Assembly (NCBI GenBank): GCA_949126835.1 | Contig: OX421494.1 | Location: forward strand, 55,990,358-56,054,357 | DNA: 64,000 nt | Origin: Anisus vortex | Taxonomy: Eukaryota > Mollusca > Gastropoda > Planorbidae | Direction: 5' to 3' | Shown here: one piece after another, positions 33,417 to 43,884 of the stretch | How the letters are laid out: the number at the start of each line of letters is the position of its first letter | How positions within the stretch are numbered: the first letter of the stretch is position 1 | Made by a program: the position numbers and the translations under genes | Notes under the pieces: generated by a model | Told to the model about the DNA's origin: nothing | Database searches by the model: none | The model's input: only the letters and a program-made list of their open reading frames with translations

Positions 33417-33633
33417 AATAGGTGACATTTCAAGTCTGACTTTCACAATTCATCGTTTTCTTTCTTTAATTTCAAAAATATTTTCTAAATTGGAATACAA
33501 CCAGTAACGCAGCACACAGACATGTTTTGTTAGTAAATGAAATGTATTTGATCGGAAATATTGATACACTATAAACTTAAATATTATGCAAGCATAAAAG
33601 TTACATACAATATCTTTTAAACTATTATTCCAG

Positions 33634-34449
33634 ACGGAGGCTTGGCTGAGTAAATTATGTCTCTGGTTAAATCTTCAACTTTATTTACTTCGAACCCTTA
33701 AAATTATAGATAATGACGACATCTATGTGATGGGAATTCATATTCTTGCAAATTCAGATCTATCAAGAAATCAGTTTGAAACTCAAATTCTAAAATTATT
33801 CAGCAATGCCAACCTATCAGTTGCAATAGGATCGAATCAATCTCTAAAACTTCAAACCTATGTCATGAGTTCAAATTTGGAGAATTTAAAACAAGTAATT
33901 CAACACTATGAGGATAAGAATCATGTTCAGATATTTATCACATCCTATCCAAATATTAAATCAACTTTCAATAGTTCCGCTAGAAGCTACATTACAATAT
34001 CTCGAGTTTTATTGTGTCAACATGTGAAATTTCCTGTGACAAAATATAAAAAGATCATTGATTACAATTTCTTACCACCAAACATTAGAATAACACTAGA
34101 TCTTAACGTGACCCAAATACACATCACAGAGTTGAAAGATTTCAGCATGGTGGAAATTGATGAAGATGGTGGACTAAATGTTTGTCAAGATTTGTTGGAC
34201 AGTAAACTGAAGGAGGTAGACAAAGACAACATACCACAAGATTTGTTGAATAGAAAGTTAAAAGGAATATCACTGGCTGAATATATTGTTTCTATAACGT
34301 GCTGTGTAGCTTCCATAGTTTGTCTTCTGCTGACTTTGTTGACATATTTACCTGTTTCCTGTATTGAGAACAGAGGCTGGTATAAATAACATGTTTCTTA
34401 GCTGCAGTCTGCTATTGGCACAACTTTCTCTACTAGCAACTGCACATAT
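33634..34449 (+). pseudogene. GPCR exon 6: ectodomain stalk, TM1 and TM2, with one-base frameshift
   Basis: Acceptor attattccag, donor gtaagt. Encodes a long ectodomain stretch with a conserved C in VLLCQHVKFPV and CQDLLDSKLK, then TM1 (AEYIVSITCCVASIVCLLLT). After LLTYL the frame is off by one base (near 34350): frame 0 runs to a stop at 34387, while +1 gives LFPVLRTEAGINNMFLSC ... LLLAQLSLLATAH, the normal ICL1-TM2, and ends in the right phase for exon 7. Confidence 0.85.
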
Positions 34450-34780
34450 GTAAGTATTAAAAATTATTGTGTTACTGAATTCAAAATTATATATTGTGGT
34501 TTGATTTACTCTGTGTATATTATTGTAATCAAATGATATGATGAGGGGGGTGGTGGTGGGGGAGTAAGTGCTTCCGAGATATTTCCCGTGCGCCAAGCAG
34601 TGGTCTCACAAAGGGGGGGGGCAGTGGGGGCATATGCCCGGAGACAAATCTTCTAGGGGGCGGCAAATTTCATAAAAACGCAATTAAGATAATATTGTGT
34701 TTATTGGTGTCAATAAAACACAAATCGTTTGCGCCAATAAATCATTTCACACCATGACAACAGTTTACATTTGTCCACAG
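34450..34780. other. Intron 6 with a G-rich transposon-like fragment
   Basis: 34540-34690 includes gaggggggtggtggtggggg and gacaaatcttctagggggcg, the latter resembling the hAT end near 62900 (ttttctaggggggggg). No TIR pair seen. Confidence 0.4.
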
Positions 34781-35284
34781 TTTTAAATCCAGTGTAATCT
34801 GTAACATACTAGGTCTAACAACTCACTTTCTATGGCTGTGGATGTTTTCCTGGAGTTTCATCTGCAGCTTCCACATGTTCAGAGTGTTTACAGCCAACAC
34901 TACAAGACCTGTATCCCGGACCTGTATCCCGGACCTGTATCCCGGACCTGTATCCCGGACCTGTATCCCGGACCTGTATCCCGGACCTGTATCCCGGACA
35001 TGTATCCCGGACCTGTATCCCGGACCTGTATCCCGGACCTGTATCCCGGACCTGTATCCCAAACCTGTATCCCGGACCTGTATCCCGGACCTGTATCCCG
35101 GACCTGTATCCCGGACCTGTATCCCGGACCAACTGGACTAAGCCAAGGAAGCAAATTGTCCTTTCTTTAATTTCTCCTGTATCAATAGTTTCTGGAACCG
35201 TTGCGTACAGTTACTGGACATCAGCTGGTCAAGAAATTGGCTATGGACTTGTCAGCTGCTATTTAAACTCTACACTACTTATTG
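34781..35284 (+). pseudogene. GPCR exon 7: TM3, ICL2 (minisatellite), TM4, ECL2
   Basis: Acceptor ttgtccacag, donor gtaagt. Encodes FKSSVICNILGL, TM3 (THFLWLWMFSWSFICSFHMF), then TANTTR, followed by seventeen 13-bp units and then TNWTKPRKQIVLSLI (TM4), SGTVAYSYWTSAGQEIGYGL and SCYLNSTLLIG. TM3 is in frame 0 of the window and TM4 in frame 1; the 221-bp array makes them incompatible. A single unit would join them smoothly (TTRPVSRTNWTKP). Confidence 0.85.
34907..35127. repeat. Exonic 13-bp minisatellite, exactly 17 copies
   Basis: Unit acctgtatcccgg, 17 x 13 = 221 bp, with two variant copies (acatgtatcccgg and acctgtatcccaa). It lies inside the exon for intracellular loop 2 of the GPCR. Open frames across it on both strands (PVSRTCIPDLYPG and GYRSGIQVRDTGP repeats) follow from the 39-bp triple unit. 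Confidence 0.95.
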
Positions 35285-35948
35285 GTAAGTTTATTGCCTA
35301 GCTTAATAAATAGTTGTATCCAATACTGTCGATATAATATTTAGTTTAATTTTTTTTTAAATTTAGCTAATTATATAGTATAATAACATTTTTGGCGATT
35401 ATTATCTTTTAGTCTAAACCAAAAGACAGTTCGTAATTTGTATGACTGTTTTAAACACAGAGCGGGACAAATGACGTCATCAAAATAGAATCCGCTTGAA
35501 AGTTTATTAAAGAATTATTATGTTTTGTCTCCATAACGTGCGTGGGAGCAGCATCACAGTATTGGGGGGGGGGGGGTGAAGGCTGTCTTGGGAAGGGTAC
35601 CTGCGCCATAGCTTGTTCTCCCCTTTACGTCCTACCCGTCCCCTTCTATTTGGGTGGGGTGCGGACATTAACACTCAGGGGGCGCCGTCTTTCTGTGGCC
35701 TGAGATTAATTTCAAATACAGTAATAAATAATTGTATAGTTTGCCGCTTGAATGTTGTTACACGAGCATTGAGAGAATAGGTAAATTAGTCAAGAGTATT
35801 GTAACGCATTAAACTAATGATAACATTGTGCTTTAAAAAATAACAACAACTGAATAGCGACATATAAACTATGCAAATGTTTGTCAACTTGTCAATGAAC
35901 TGCACACAATATTGCCTTCTATAAACTTGGTCGGCTTGTTTACTTCAG
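35285..35948. other. Intron 7, nothing firmly recognised
   Basis: Contains a G-run (35564-35576) in a G/C-richer block (35520-35700) that may be an old repeat. Confidence 0.4.
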
Positions 35949-36168
35949 GAGTGACTTTGGTTGGTCCTTTGTCTGTGGTCACCATCACCAATATTGTCTT
36001 TTTCCTGACCACTGTTTACAAAATATCCAAAGTTCGTAGACTTCAGTCTTCGCTGAGGAATGGTGACCAGCACACACAGTGGTACGTTTACGTTAGGCTG
36101 TCATCTGTGACTGGCGCTTTCTGGACAATGGCCATCATTAGTGAAGCCGTGGGCAGCACTATTCTCAA
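35949..36168 (+). pseudogene. GPCR exon 8: TM5 and TM6
   Basis: Acceptor ttacttcag, donor gtaaaa, phases 1 in and 2 out as required. Encodes VTLVGPLSVVTITNIVFFLT (TM5), VYKISKVRRLQSSLR (ICL3), YVRLSSVTGAFWTMAII (TM6). Open. Confidence 0.85.
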
Positions 36169-36233
36169 GTAAAAAAACCATTTGTATTAATTTAGTAATT
36201 GTTGACTTTTTCTAAACAAGATTATTAAAAATG

Positions 36234-36428
36234 TAAGTAAACTGCCCGTCGGACCAAATTGATCCATAAGTCGGATGAAGCAGCTTTGATCAGGTTCTGT
36301 GGCCACAGCATACTAGGTGATTGTGTGGCCAGCACTATGCACAGTCGCCATTACTTTACCCCAACTAAGGTCAGGTACCCATCAGAGCTGGGTATGCTCA
36401 GGGACACCCTCCAGACACGGGAGTAAAT
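36234..36428 (-). mobile_element. tRNA-derived SINE, family A, head missing
   Basis: Blocks gcccgtcggaccaaattgat, ctgtggccacagcatactag, caggtacccatcagagctgg. Lies in intron 8 of the GPCR pseudogene. Confidence 0.8.
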
Positions 36429-36595
36429 CAGTAAACAACAGTCAACAGACTACCCGCGTATAGTAACATTATATTTTAAACGATAATACTATTTTAGTAG
36501 AAACTGGCTTACAGAATATGGAAAAGAAAATTATTACTTATTACTTGTACACACTATATTTTTTTTTTCTCTCTAATATTATGTATTTCGAACAG

Positions 36596-36725
36596 GTTCA
36601 TCTCTATTATACTAAATGGACTGCAGGGTGTGGCCATCTTCATCTCGTTTATATGTAACAAGAGAGTCTGGCACCTCTATAGTGAACTGAGAAAACGTGA
36701 TAAAAGTCTCAACAAAGAAACATAA
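36596..36725 (+). pseudogene. GPCR exon 9: TM7 and C-terminus
   Basis: Acceptor tttcgaacag. Encodes FISIILNGLQGVAIFISFIC (TM7), then NKRVWHLYSELRKRDKSL and TAA at 36723-36725. The N-G-LQG pattern is the usual secretin/Methuselah TM7 motif. Confidence 0.85.
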
Positions 36726-36885
36726 GTCTGATAAAGTGGCTTGAATCCAAACTCAAATACAGTGAACCCTCGTTTATCGCGGTGGATAGGTTCCGAGATC
36801 GGCCGCGATAGCTGAAAATCCGTGAAGTAGGGACACCTAATTTACAGCATTTATTTAACGTGTATTCGGACTTTTTAAACCCTCC

Positions 36886-37089
36886 TTTTACGTACTGTTA
36901 ACAAACTCTGATTTTACGTACTGTTAACAAACCCTTCTTTTACGTACTGTTAACAAACTCTTCTTTTACGTACTGTTAACAAACCCTTCTTTTACGTACT
37001 GTTAACAAACCCTTCTTTTACGTACTGTTAACAAACCCTTCTTTTACGTACTGTTAACAAACCCTTCTTTTACGTACTGTTAACAAACC
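36886..37089. repeat. 26-bp minisatellite, about 8 copies
   Basis: Unit ttttacgtactgttaacaaa plus cccttc. Earlier copies carry ctctga/ctcttc variants. Lies inside the MITE. Confidence 0.93.
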
Positions 37090-37117
37090 ACCCTTTACAG
37101 CAATGTACATATATCTA

Positions 37118-37275
37118 CGGGCCACGGTAGGCGAGCCGCAGCGCATTCGATTGGCGATCCAAAGCTCCTGGGTTCGAATCCTGGTGGAGGCTATAGTTTA
37201 TTCCCAGGACTTGAGGGTGTCCAAGAGTCTACCCAGCTCTGATGGGTACCTGACATTAGTTGGGGTAAAGGATAC
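37118..37275 (+). mobile_element. Family A SINE, 5' part, inside the MITE
   Basis: tRNA-like head (ggccacggtaggcgagccgc ... gggttcgaatcctggt) followed by ttgagggtgtccaagagtct and gggtacctgacattagttgg. The 3' part is missing. Confidence 0.85.
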
Positions 37276-37384
37276 TGAAAAAATCCACGAAGTCGTGAAT
37301 CAGTCGTGTCAAACCGCGAAGTAGCGAGGGTTCACTGTACAATATTGTGTATGACTATCAGTTGTCAAATCTGGAGCAAAAATG

Positions 37385-37465
37385 TTAACCCTTCCTGTAC
37401 TGACCTACTTCTATCTATGCGGCCTTCAGTTCCGCTATATACGCGCCCGGGACTGTAAGGGTTAC
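37385..37465. mobile_element. piggyBac-like MITE, second copy
   Basis: TTAA-cccttcctgtactgacc ... gggactgtaaggg-TTAC. The right TTAA has one change. Confidence 0.55.
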
Positions 37466-38190
37466 AAATATATTCCTCTCGCCATAGCTCTTATAAAGTT
37501 AATATAGATTTATGAATTCTCATGCTTTGCATAAAAAATGTTAGTGTAAAAGTCTTTAAGCAAAAGTCTTGTGTAACTCTATGTTTTTTAATATCAAATT
37601 CTTGTTATATTTTATAAAAAAAATGAACATGACAAAATGATAATATATAGGTTATCATTCATTATATCACCATCATTTATATCATATAAAAGTGAAATAG
37701 TAATTGTTAATTATTTAACTTTGTTTGAATATGTTGTGTTTCTGTGTTGCTTTAATTAAGATTAGTTTGAACTAGACTAGAATATTCAGCTTATAAATGG
37801 GACCCGACCATTAAAGAAAACATTAACAAAAAACTAGAAAAAAAATCAATAAGGAGTTGCAATGTTCATTTATAGCAGGAGTCTCAAACACATGGCCCGC
37901 GGACCACATGCGGCCCACCAAATGGATTTTTGTGGCTCGCCAGAAAACTTACAAAATAATGTACTATTCGTGAGATTCAAACAGCTAGTACAATAGGCAT
38001 CACATTTTATTTTTAATTATTCTTCTGTATTGAAGGATAGTCTGTAAAATATAAGAAAAGACGATATATAGCAATTAATTGTCCTTCTAAATAAACGTAT
38101 AATAAGTTTAACAATGACAAGGGTACAATGTGTCTTACTGTGCTGGAAGCTGTAAGCAGAAAGTTCCAAGAGAAAATGTCATTTAACTGG
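37466..38190. other. AT-rich with a hAT end fragment
   Basis: 37876-37945 (caggagtctcaaacacatgg, cccgcggaccacatgcggcc) matches the left end of the 21174 hAT element. No partner end was found nearby. The rest shows nothing. Confidence 0.5.
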
Positions 38191-38246
38191 GTGAACGTTG
38201 CTTTACCGGCCCGATGGATCAATTTGGTCCGACGGAATACTTCTTT
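38191..38246 (+). mobile_element. Family A SINE 3' tail fragment
   Basis: tgaacgttgctttaccggcc, gatcaatttggtccgacgga: the last ~55 bp of a plus-strand copy. Confidence 0.7.
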
Positions 38247-38527
38247 AATGGTCAATGCCTAAAACATATCACATATTATACGACCGGTACAAAAGTCCAG
38301 TGCTGAAAACCATCCCATACAGAACCGGTCCGAAAGTGTAGTCCAATCCCTTTGGAATTATTTTAAGCTCGGATAGTCCAGGCGTGTTTGCTTTTAGCGT
38401 CTCTACTGCAATTTCAAGTCAAGGTAGGCCCTTATCGGACAATGCCCAGTTTAAAATGTGGTCACTGATGGTTGTTCCCATAGGCGGTAGCCTACTTTCA
38501 CCAGACGGTTAACGCGAGTCTCTTTTT

Positions 38528-38690
38528 TTATCTGCTGCTGAAATCAGTACTTATCAGCGACTGCCCAATTATCTGCTGCTGAAATCAGTACTTATCAGCG
38601 ACTGCCCAATTATCTGCTGCTGAAATCAGTACTTATCAGCGACTTCCCAATTATCTGCTGCTGAAATCAGTACTTATCAGCGACTGCCCA
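38528..38690. repeat. 41-bp minisatellite, 4 copies
   Basis: Unit ttatctgctgctgaaatcag ... cagcgactgcccaa, at 38528, 38569, 38610, 38651. Confidence 0.95.
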
Positions 38691-39754
38691 GCTTTCACAC
38701 TATAAATGCATCGTTCTATCTACAATTTACTGTTGCATGCAGCGGTTTTTATAGAAATTTAATTAGACAGGGAACGGGTTATCGTTTGATATTCCAATTT
38801 TCAAAAAAGATGCAGAAATACTAGACTAAATAGTCATTGAGTTGAATAGAAAACTCATTTTTCGCTTTATGAAAGTTCAGAAGAACTGATCGTCGTTTAT
38901 TAAAAAATGATTGAACAATTTTAGCAAAAAATAAATACGATTTAAATTGTAAGACCAGCCAAACCAATTAGTTAACAGCATTTAAGTACTCATCTACATC
39001 CACGACTTAGACTAAAAACATGGTTAAGTGAAAGAAGCAAAATCTTCTGGAGAGATGGGGCCTATATTACATTTTTTATAAGATAAGACAAGATAAAAGA
39101 CTTTAGGTCATAAAAAAAATCTTCTAACAAATTTGGGCCACTGTTCTGTCTATTTGATGTTACTTTACAAAGTAAGGCGCCTACTTTCTCTAGCATGACA
39201 GAGTCACCTTTTGGTACACAGATTCAGTTAAGAAAGTTTTTATAACAAAGCAAAAGATTCGAGCTTACCTGAATACTTAATACTGACACACCACAAAGTT
39301 TTTATATTTTTTATCACAACGAACGATGACGCAGTCAAGTTGCGTTGTATCTTTCCAAACAACCTGCAAAGACAAAAGCACAAGAAATGATTGAGTTATT
39401 TCGTTTTATATCTGAAAAACTTTTATTGGACGAGAATCGGGAAGTTCACATTATATGGCGCTGACATATAATTCTACAGCATTGACAAAAATACAATGGA
39501 ATGCATATTGCAATCATATTTATTCTTTGTTAATCATGTAGCCTTAAATAAGCCCAATAAGAGAATCAATTATTAATTTATATAAATATAAAAGATCTAT
39601 ATATATGTTTAAAAAACTCGTAATGTTGGCGCTCTTTAGCCTTTTCGTCTCTTTGTTTTAGAAATCTTCTATGTCTGACGTAAAACTTTTCGGCGGTTAG
39701 GTCAGGGTGACTTAGTCTCTTACCAAACTGAGAAAATAAAAAGTAGGAACTGTT
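38691..39754. other. AT-rich, nothing recognised
   Basis: No coding signal or known repeat identified in this kilobase. Confidence 0.4.
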
Positions 39755-40073
39755 GTGAAGACCCGCAGCTCCATCTGATGACAGTGAAGACCCGCAGCTC
39801 CATCTGATGACAGTGAAGACCCGCAGCTCCATCTGATGACAGTGAAGACCCGCAGCTCCATCTGATGACAGTGAAGACCCGCAGCTCCATCTGATGACAG
39901 TGAAGACCCGCAGCTCCATCTGATGACAGTGAAGACCCACAGCTCCATCTGATGACAGTGAAGACCCGCAGCTCCATCTGATGACAGTGAAGACCCGCAG
40001 CTCCATCTGATGACAGTGAAGACCCGCAGCTCCATCTGATGACAGTGAAGACCCGCAGCTCCATCTGATGACA
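39755..40073. repeat. 29-bp minisatellite, exactly 11 copies
   Basis: Unit gtgaagacccgcagctccat plus ctgatgaca; 11 x 29 = 319 bp. Nearly identical copies (one cacagct variant), much richer in G/C than its surroundings. Long minus-strand frames over it are repeat artefacts. Confidence 0.95.
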
Positions 40074-40128
40074 AAACTTCTTTGGAAACTTCTCTCGATG
40101 ATAGAAAGGCGCAGCGTCATTACTGGTA

Positions 40129-40250
40129 GCCGGCTGGGCCTGCGGTTAGCTCATCGGACCGATCGATCCCTGCCGCCCTGCAGGAGGTTTGGGCCTATTG
40201 GACGTAATGATCTTCTATCTAGAAGGAACGTCTGTAAAAGTATAACCAGC
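40129..40250 (+). mobile_element. tRNA-derived SINE, family B, internally deleted
   Basis: Head agccggctgggcctgcggtt, block ccctgcaggaggtttgggcc, tail gacgtaatgatcttctatct agaaggaacgtctgtaaaag. The middle of the head is missing. Confidence 0.75.
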
Positions 40251-40519
40251 CAGTGGAGATAATTACAAACAGGAATGATGTGTGGTCTGACAGACTTCTC
40301 ACTCTAAGACACAACGCGCACTGCAATGTTTTTTATTTTAACCCTCAGAAATTTGTGTAGCAGGTTCTAAAGCAAATGTACAAACAGATTTTACAGTAAT
40401 CAAAGTCTTTTCTTTTAACAAACTGCAACTGCGCTGGCTGCTCTCTGTTATTGTCGATGACGTTGCCAGCCCAAGCAGCGACGATGAATGGACAAAGCCC
40501 TAACCACATAATATGCTGC

Positions 40520-40835
40520 AAGGTTCATTACTAGCGAATATCTAATTAAACTATAATTTAGTAACACAACACAATAACAGCTTGTTGCGGTGCTCAGATA
40601 AATAAATGACAAAAACACTTTGCTTATCCCTTATGAGAGAACAATTGCATATAAGTACTCTTTCTTCGAGATTGGCATCCGAGCCTGGAATGGGTATCCT
40701 GAATAAACCGGTAACTAAACATCATTTAAAACACTAATAAAAATGTAAGACTAGACTCAGGCCACGGATAAGCGTAGGACCCAATAATCTTCCTTATAGG
40801 AGGAGCGTCTATAATGTATAAGATAAGATATGCGG
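40520..40835 (+). mobile_element. LINE 3' end fragment
   Basis: Matches 57070-57345: cacaacacaataacagcttg, acaaaaacactttgcttatc, aagtactctttcttcgagat, gcctggaatgggtatcctga, then the tail ggataagcgtaggacccaat, gaggagcgtctataatgtat, aagataagata. Confidence 0.8.
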
Positions 40836-41992
40836 TAGCCATTTATTGACAAGTAAAACGGTGTTAACACTTCTGAAATATATTCTTTGTTTATTTTTTA
40901 TTGTTGTTTATTTAACAACGTTGCTTAAAAATGTTTTGTTTATTGCACTTTTAAAAAGATGACTCCCGTTCTGTTGTTTCTAGCAGATCTGGCTGCATCT
41001 AATATCAAAAGCAACCTTTTTTTTTATATTACCACTAGATTGTTTCTTTTCTCTTATTTGTTCATCTCATTATAGCTGCACACTTTATATCCTGCCTTTT
41101 TGTGTGCAATGGCGACGTTGATGAAAATTTTGTTTGCCTTGTCTCGTGTCAGTGGAAATTTCGTTTTAAAGTTTTGGATTATTTTAAAAGGTTGAAGGAT
41201 GAAACATTGACGAAGGGGTCAGGCCCATTGATTTTGTCGAGAAATTTGCTCCCTGATACAACATTAACCTACTTCTTTTAATGTCGACATGTTCGGAAAT
41301 ACTGAAAAATCGGATTATAATTCTTAGCAAATTATGGTTAAAGGCAACATGGTAGACTGTTGTATTGAATATAATTTAAAATGTAAAGTACAGCATTCAA
41401 ATTTGTTTACACAAATTTCTCAAATCATTTATTTTTCTCCCCACAAAATGGCCTCTCATAGGTCTCGTATTATAATTGATCTATGTAGATTTGAATTTCT
41501 GTTTAAGCTTTGATTGGTGGCCGTACGTAGAATGTTTAACTGCTCTGTCTTTGATTGGTCAATTTTCTTTTCCTTTATCATCAAGCATCTAAAGAGAGAT
41601 AACTCGAGGCTTACCCTGAAATTAATATCATGTCGGTATTCCTTCGCAGACATTAGTTATCAAATGCGTCAATCAATATATATTTTTTTTTTTTGGATAA
41701 ACGACTTGGGTAGTTTGATAGCTGTGTGCAGTTATGTTTAAGCGTAGCAAACAGCCAGGACTAGACTTAGTCTTAATGATATATACGATAGAAAATTACT
41801 TGTGTTGATCTTCATTTAAAAACCAAGATAATATATATCTATATCTTATTTTTTTGACACTCATTATTTTGTAGACGAAAGTGAAGACGTTCGATAGTCA
41901 CTGAGGAAAAACGAGAATAAATAGAGGCTGAAGAGTTTACACAGAATTATTATTTCGTGTTGATAGAGGATATGAAAATCTAAGAGATAGAA
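40836..41992. other. AT-rich, nothing recognised
   Basis: Upstream region of the class A GPCR pseudogene. Short open frames here (41456-41741) show no family resemblance. Confidence 0.4.
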
Positions 41993-43071
41993 ATGAATAT
42001 AACGAACTCTACCGCTGTCCTGCCTGTGCGTGAGGTGTTCAATGTGAACCTGATCCTCCACGATTTCTTCATAATCTTCAACCTGCTTTTCTGTTGTGAG
42101 GTCATCGGAGTTTATGGCATATTATGGGAAACGTTCTCAACATTTGCAACTTTTATAGGCAAGGGATGGGCGACAGTGTCACGGTGACCCTGACGGCTCT
42201 AGCGGTCAGCGATATAGGGGCGCTGGTCACTCAGCAGGGGTTCAATATCATGTTCCCTCTGTCCATGATGAAGTACGACCTGGACGTCTTCGTCGCTGAT
42301 ATAATGAACATGTTCTTCTTCTACCCTCACGGCTACTTTCTACGGACGAGCGGATTCATTACGGCCTTCGCTGCGTTTGAGCGTTGCGTTTCCGTTGTTC
42401 TGCCGCTATCGGTGCGGCTCTACTTTACCAATAAGTTGGCACTTATTGTCAATCTTGCAATTTTCTTGATACTTTCCATGTACTTATTTCCAGTTTATTT
42501 TAGTGGGCAGTTGGGCTTTAAGCTAAAGCCGGGAACCAACAGAACTTACCAAGGAATGCTATTCAAGCCGAACGTGGACGAAATATTGCGCGTCAGCTAT
42601 CCCATCACAGATGTGATGTTGCCCTTTTTAACACTTATAATCATCGTTTTATGCACGACCATCATAATCAGCCAGCTAAAGTTCAAGGCCAAATGAAGAA
42701 CTACTGTGGCCAACGTCGGTAAAAGAAAAGACCTGGAGTCCAGCAAGGAGAACAAGACGACCAAAATGTTGGTGGCGGTCTCTGTGATCTTCGTCGTCTG
42801 CATGATTCCTCACTCGTCCATGTTTATTGCCCTTAGCATTGTCAGGGAGCTCAAGGAATCTGGCATCTACTTTGACATCACAGCCGTCTGCTACTCGTTC
42901 GTATTTCTGATGGACACATTTCACTGCAGCATCAGTATCCTAGTCTATCTGAGAATGAGCAGTAAGTACAGGAGCGTGGCTCAACGCATGATGAAAGATT
43001 TCAAAGCGAAAGTACATTGGACAGCAAGTTCCACCCAGAACGTCACAATTGCCAAGTGTCAGGGGAAATAA
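41993..43071 (+). pseudogene. Class A chemoreceptor-like GPCR with a frameshift and a nonsense codon
   Basis: Single-exon receptor starting MNITNSTAVLP (two N-glycosylation sites). TM1 begins LFCCEVIGVYGIL; one extra base near 42123 shifts the frame, after which GNVLNICNFYRQG continues. TM2 LTALAVSDIGALV, TM3 end FAAFERCVSVVLP (ERC for DRY), TM5 ITDVMLPFLTLIIIVLC, then FKAK-TGA-RTTVANVGKRK: the TGA at 42694-42696 sits where Trp (TGG) would fit. TM6 MLVAVSVIFVVCMIP, TM7 SILVYL followed by RMSSKYRSV. The frame is open on both sides of each lesion. Same receptor type as 4762-5886. Confidence 0.85.
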
Positions 43072-43884
43072 TTAGAACAAAAATGATTACTGTAATAAGA
43101 ACTTATCAATTTAAATTTAAGCTGATAAATAAGATTGTGTGTTAATATATATATATAAATGTGTGTGTGTGTTTATATATATATATATATATATATATAA
43201 ATGTGTGTGTGTGTTTGTTTAACAAACCATATTGGTTTATTTAAAGAATAGTAACCTTATTACCTCATATTTAAACGTGTAATTTGATTTAGCACGTGTG
43301 TTCTCGTTAGCAGAGTGGATAACCTATCGTTGGCCAGTTGGCCATGCCATCGACTGGGGTTTGATTCTCCAGTTAGTTTATGTCTTTTTTTTAAAATATT
43401 TTTTTCTACATTTCAATTAATATTACATTAAAAACAAAAGGTTTTAAATCCACAGGGAACACTTTTTTTTCCACTGTCCTAAATGTCTTCTGTAATTTTT
43501 TTTTAAATCATTAGATTTATAGCTTTCTCATCATTGTAGTTTATTTAGTTTGTATCTGTAGCTTATAAAGGCCACCCGAGCAATGCCGGGATTAAGCTTG
43601 TAAATTTATATATATAGTAAAATTAGTAAAAGCTTTAAAACTGGGGTGTTTGCTTATAAGTATAACTTTAAAAAACTAAATAGATACATAAAATTAAACA
43701 AAGTTATAGTCTGAAGTAAGGGAGAGAATTGATGATAAAGAAGTTCGTCAAGAGTGACACATAGTCACTAGTATATATTTTATATGCTTCTATGTTTGTT
43801 AAATCTGTTATATGGAAATGTTAATTGATGATATCTAATTATTATTGATGAAATACATATGATGATACAAAAAGTTTTATTCTG
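43072..43884. other. Non-coding with TA/TG microsatellites and a tRNA-like SINE head
   Basis: (TA)n/(TG)n runs at about 43148-43216. 43312-43366 (agcagagtggataacctatc, ggggtttgattctcca) resembles a tRNA-derived SINE head without a body. Nothing else recognised. Confidence 0.45.

Larger units (their letters stand above)
20787..36725 (+). pseudogene. Methuselah-like (secretin-superfamily) GPCR, disabled
   Basis: Nine coding exons form one phase-compatible model with GT-AG boundaries: 20787-21173 plus 24154-24339 (one exon split by a hAT element), 25999-26156, 26421-26589, 27311-27493, 28095-28289, 33634-34449, 34781-35284, 35949-36168, 36596-36725. It has a signal peptide, a cysteine-rich ectodomain with two FCAIC modules, and TM1-TM7 of the Methuselah/secretin type (AEYIVSITCCVASIV; MFLSCSLLLAQLSLLATAH; FLWLWMFSWSFICSFHMFRV; C in ECL2; TM5 PLSVVTITNIVFF). 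No GPS cleavage motif is evident, which argues against an adhesion GPCR. Lesions: transposon in exon 1, TAG at 26422-26424, one-base shift near 34350, and a 13-bp minisatellite frameshift at 34907-35127. Apart from these the frame is well kept, so inactivation looks recent. Such receptors sit at the cell surface; the ligand is unknown. Confidence 0.85.
36760..37337. mobile_element. mariner/Tc-like MITE with nested minisatellite and SINE
   Basis: Left end cagtgaaccctcgtttatcg, right end gtagcgagggttcactg, flanked by TA on both sides. Inner ends cgcggt...ccgcga extend the inverted repeats. No transposase. Inside are a 26-bp array (36886-37089) and a partial plus-strand SINE (37118-37275). Confidence 0.85.

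Noticed and set aside
34830..35170. Overlapping ORFs on both strands with PVSRTCIPDLYPG or GYRSGIQVRDTGP periods
   Set aside because: Produced by the 13-bp minisatellite. Only the plus-strand ends belong to a real (GPCR) exon, and the frames do not join.
39578..40120. Minus-strand ORFs of 114-180 codons with a repeated HCHQMELRVFTVIRWSC period
   Set aside because: Artefact of the 29-bp array (three units = 87 bp). No homology or gene structure around it.
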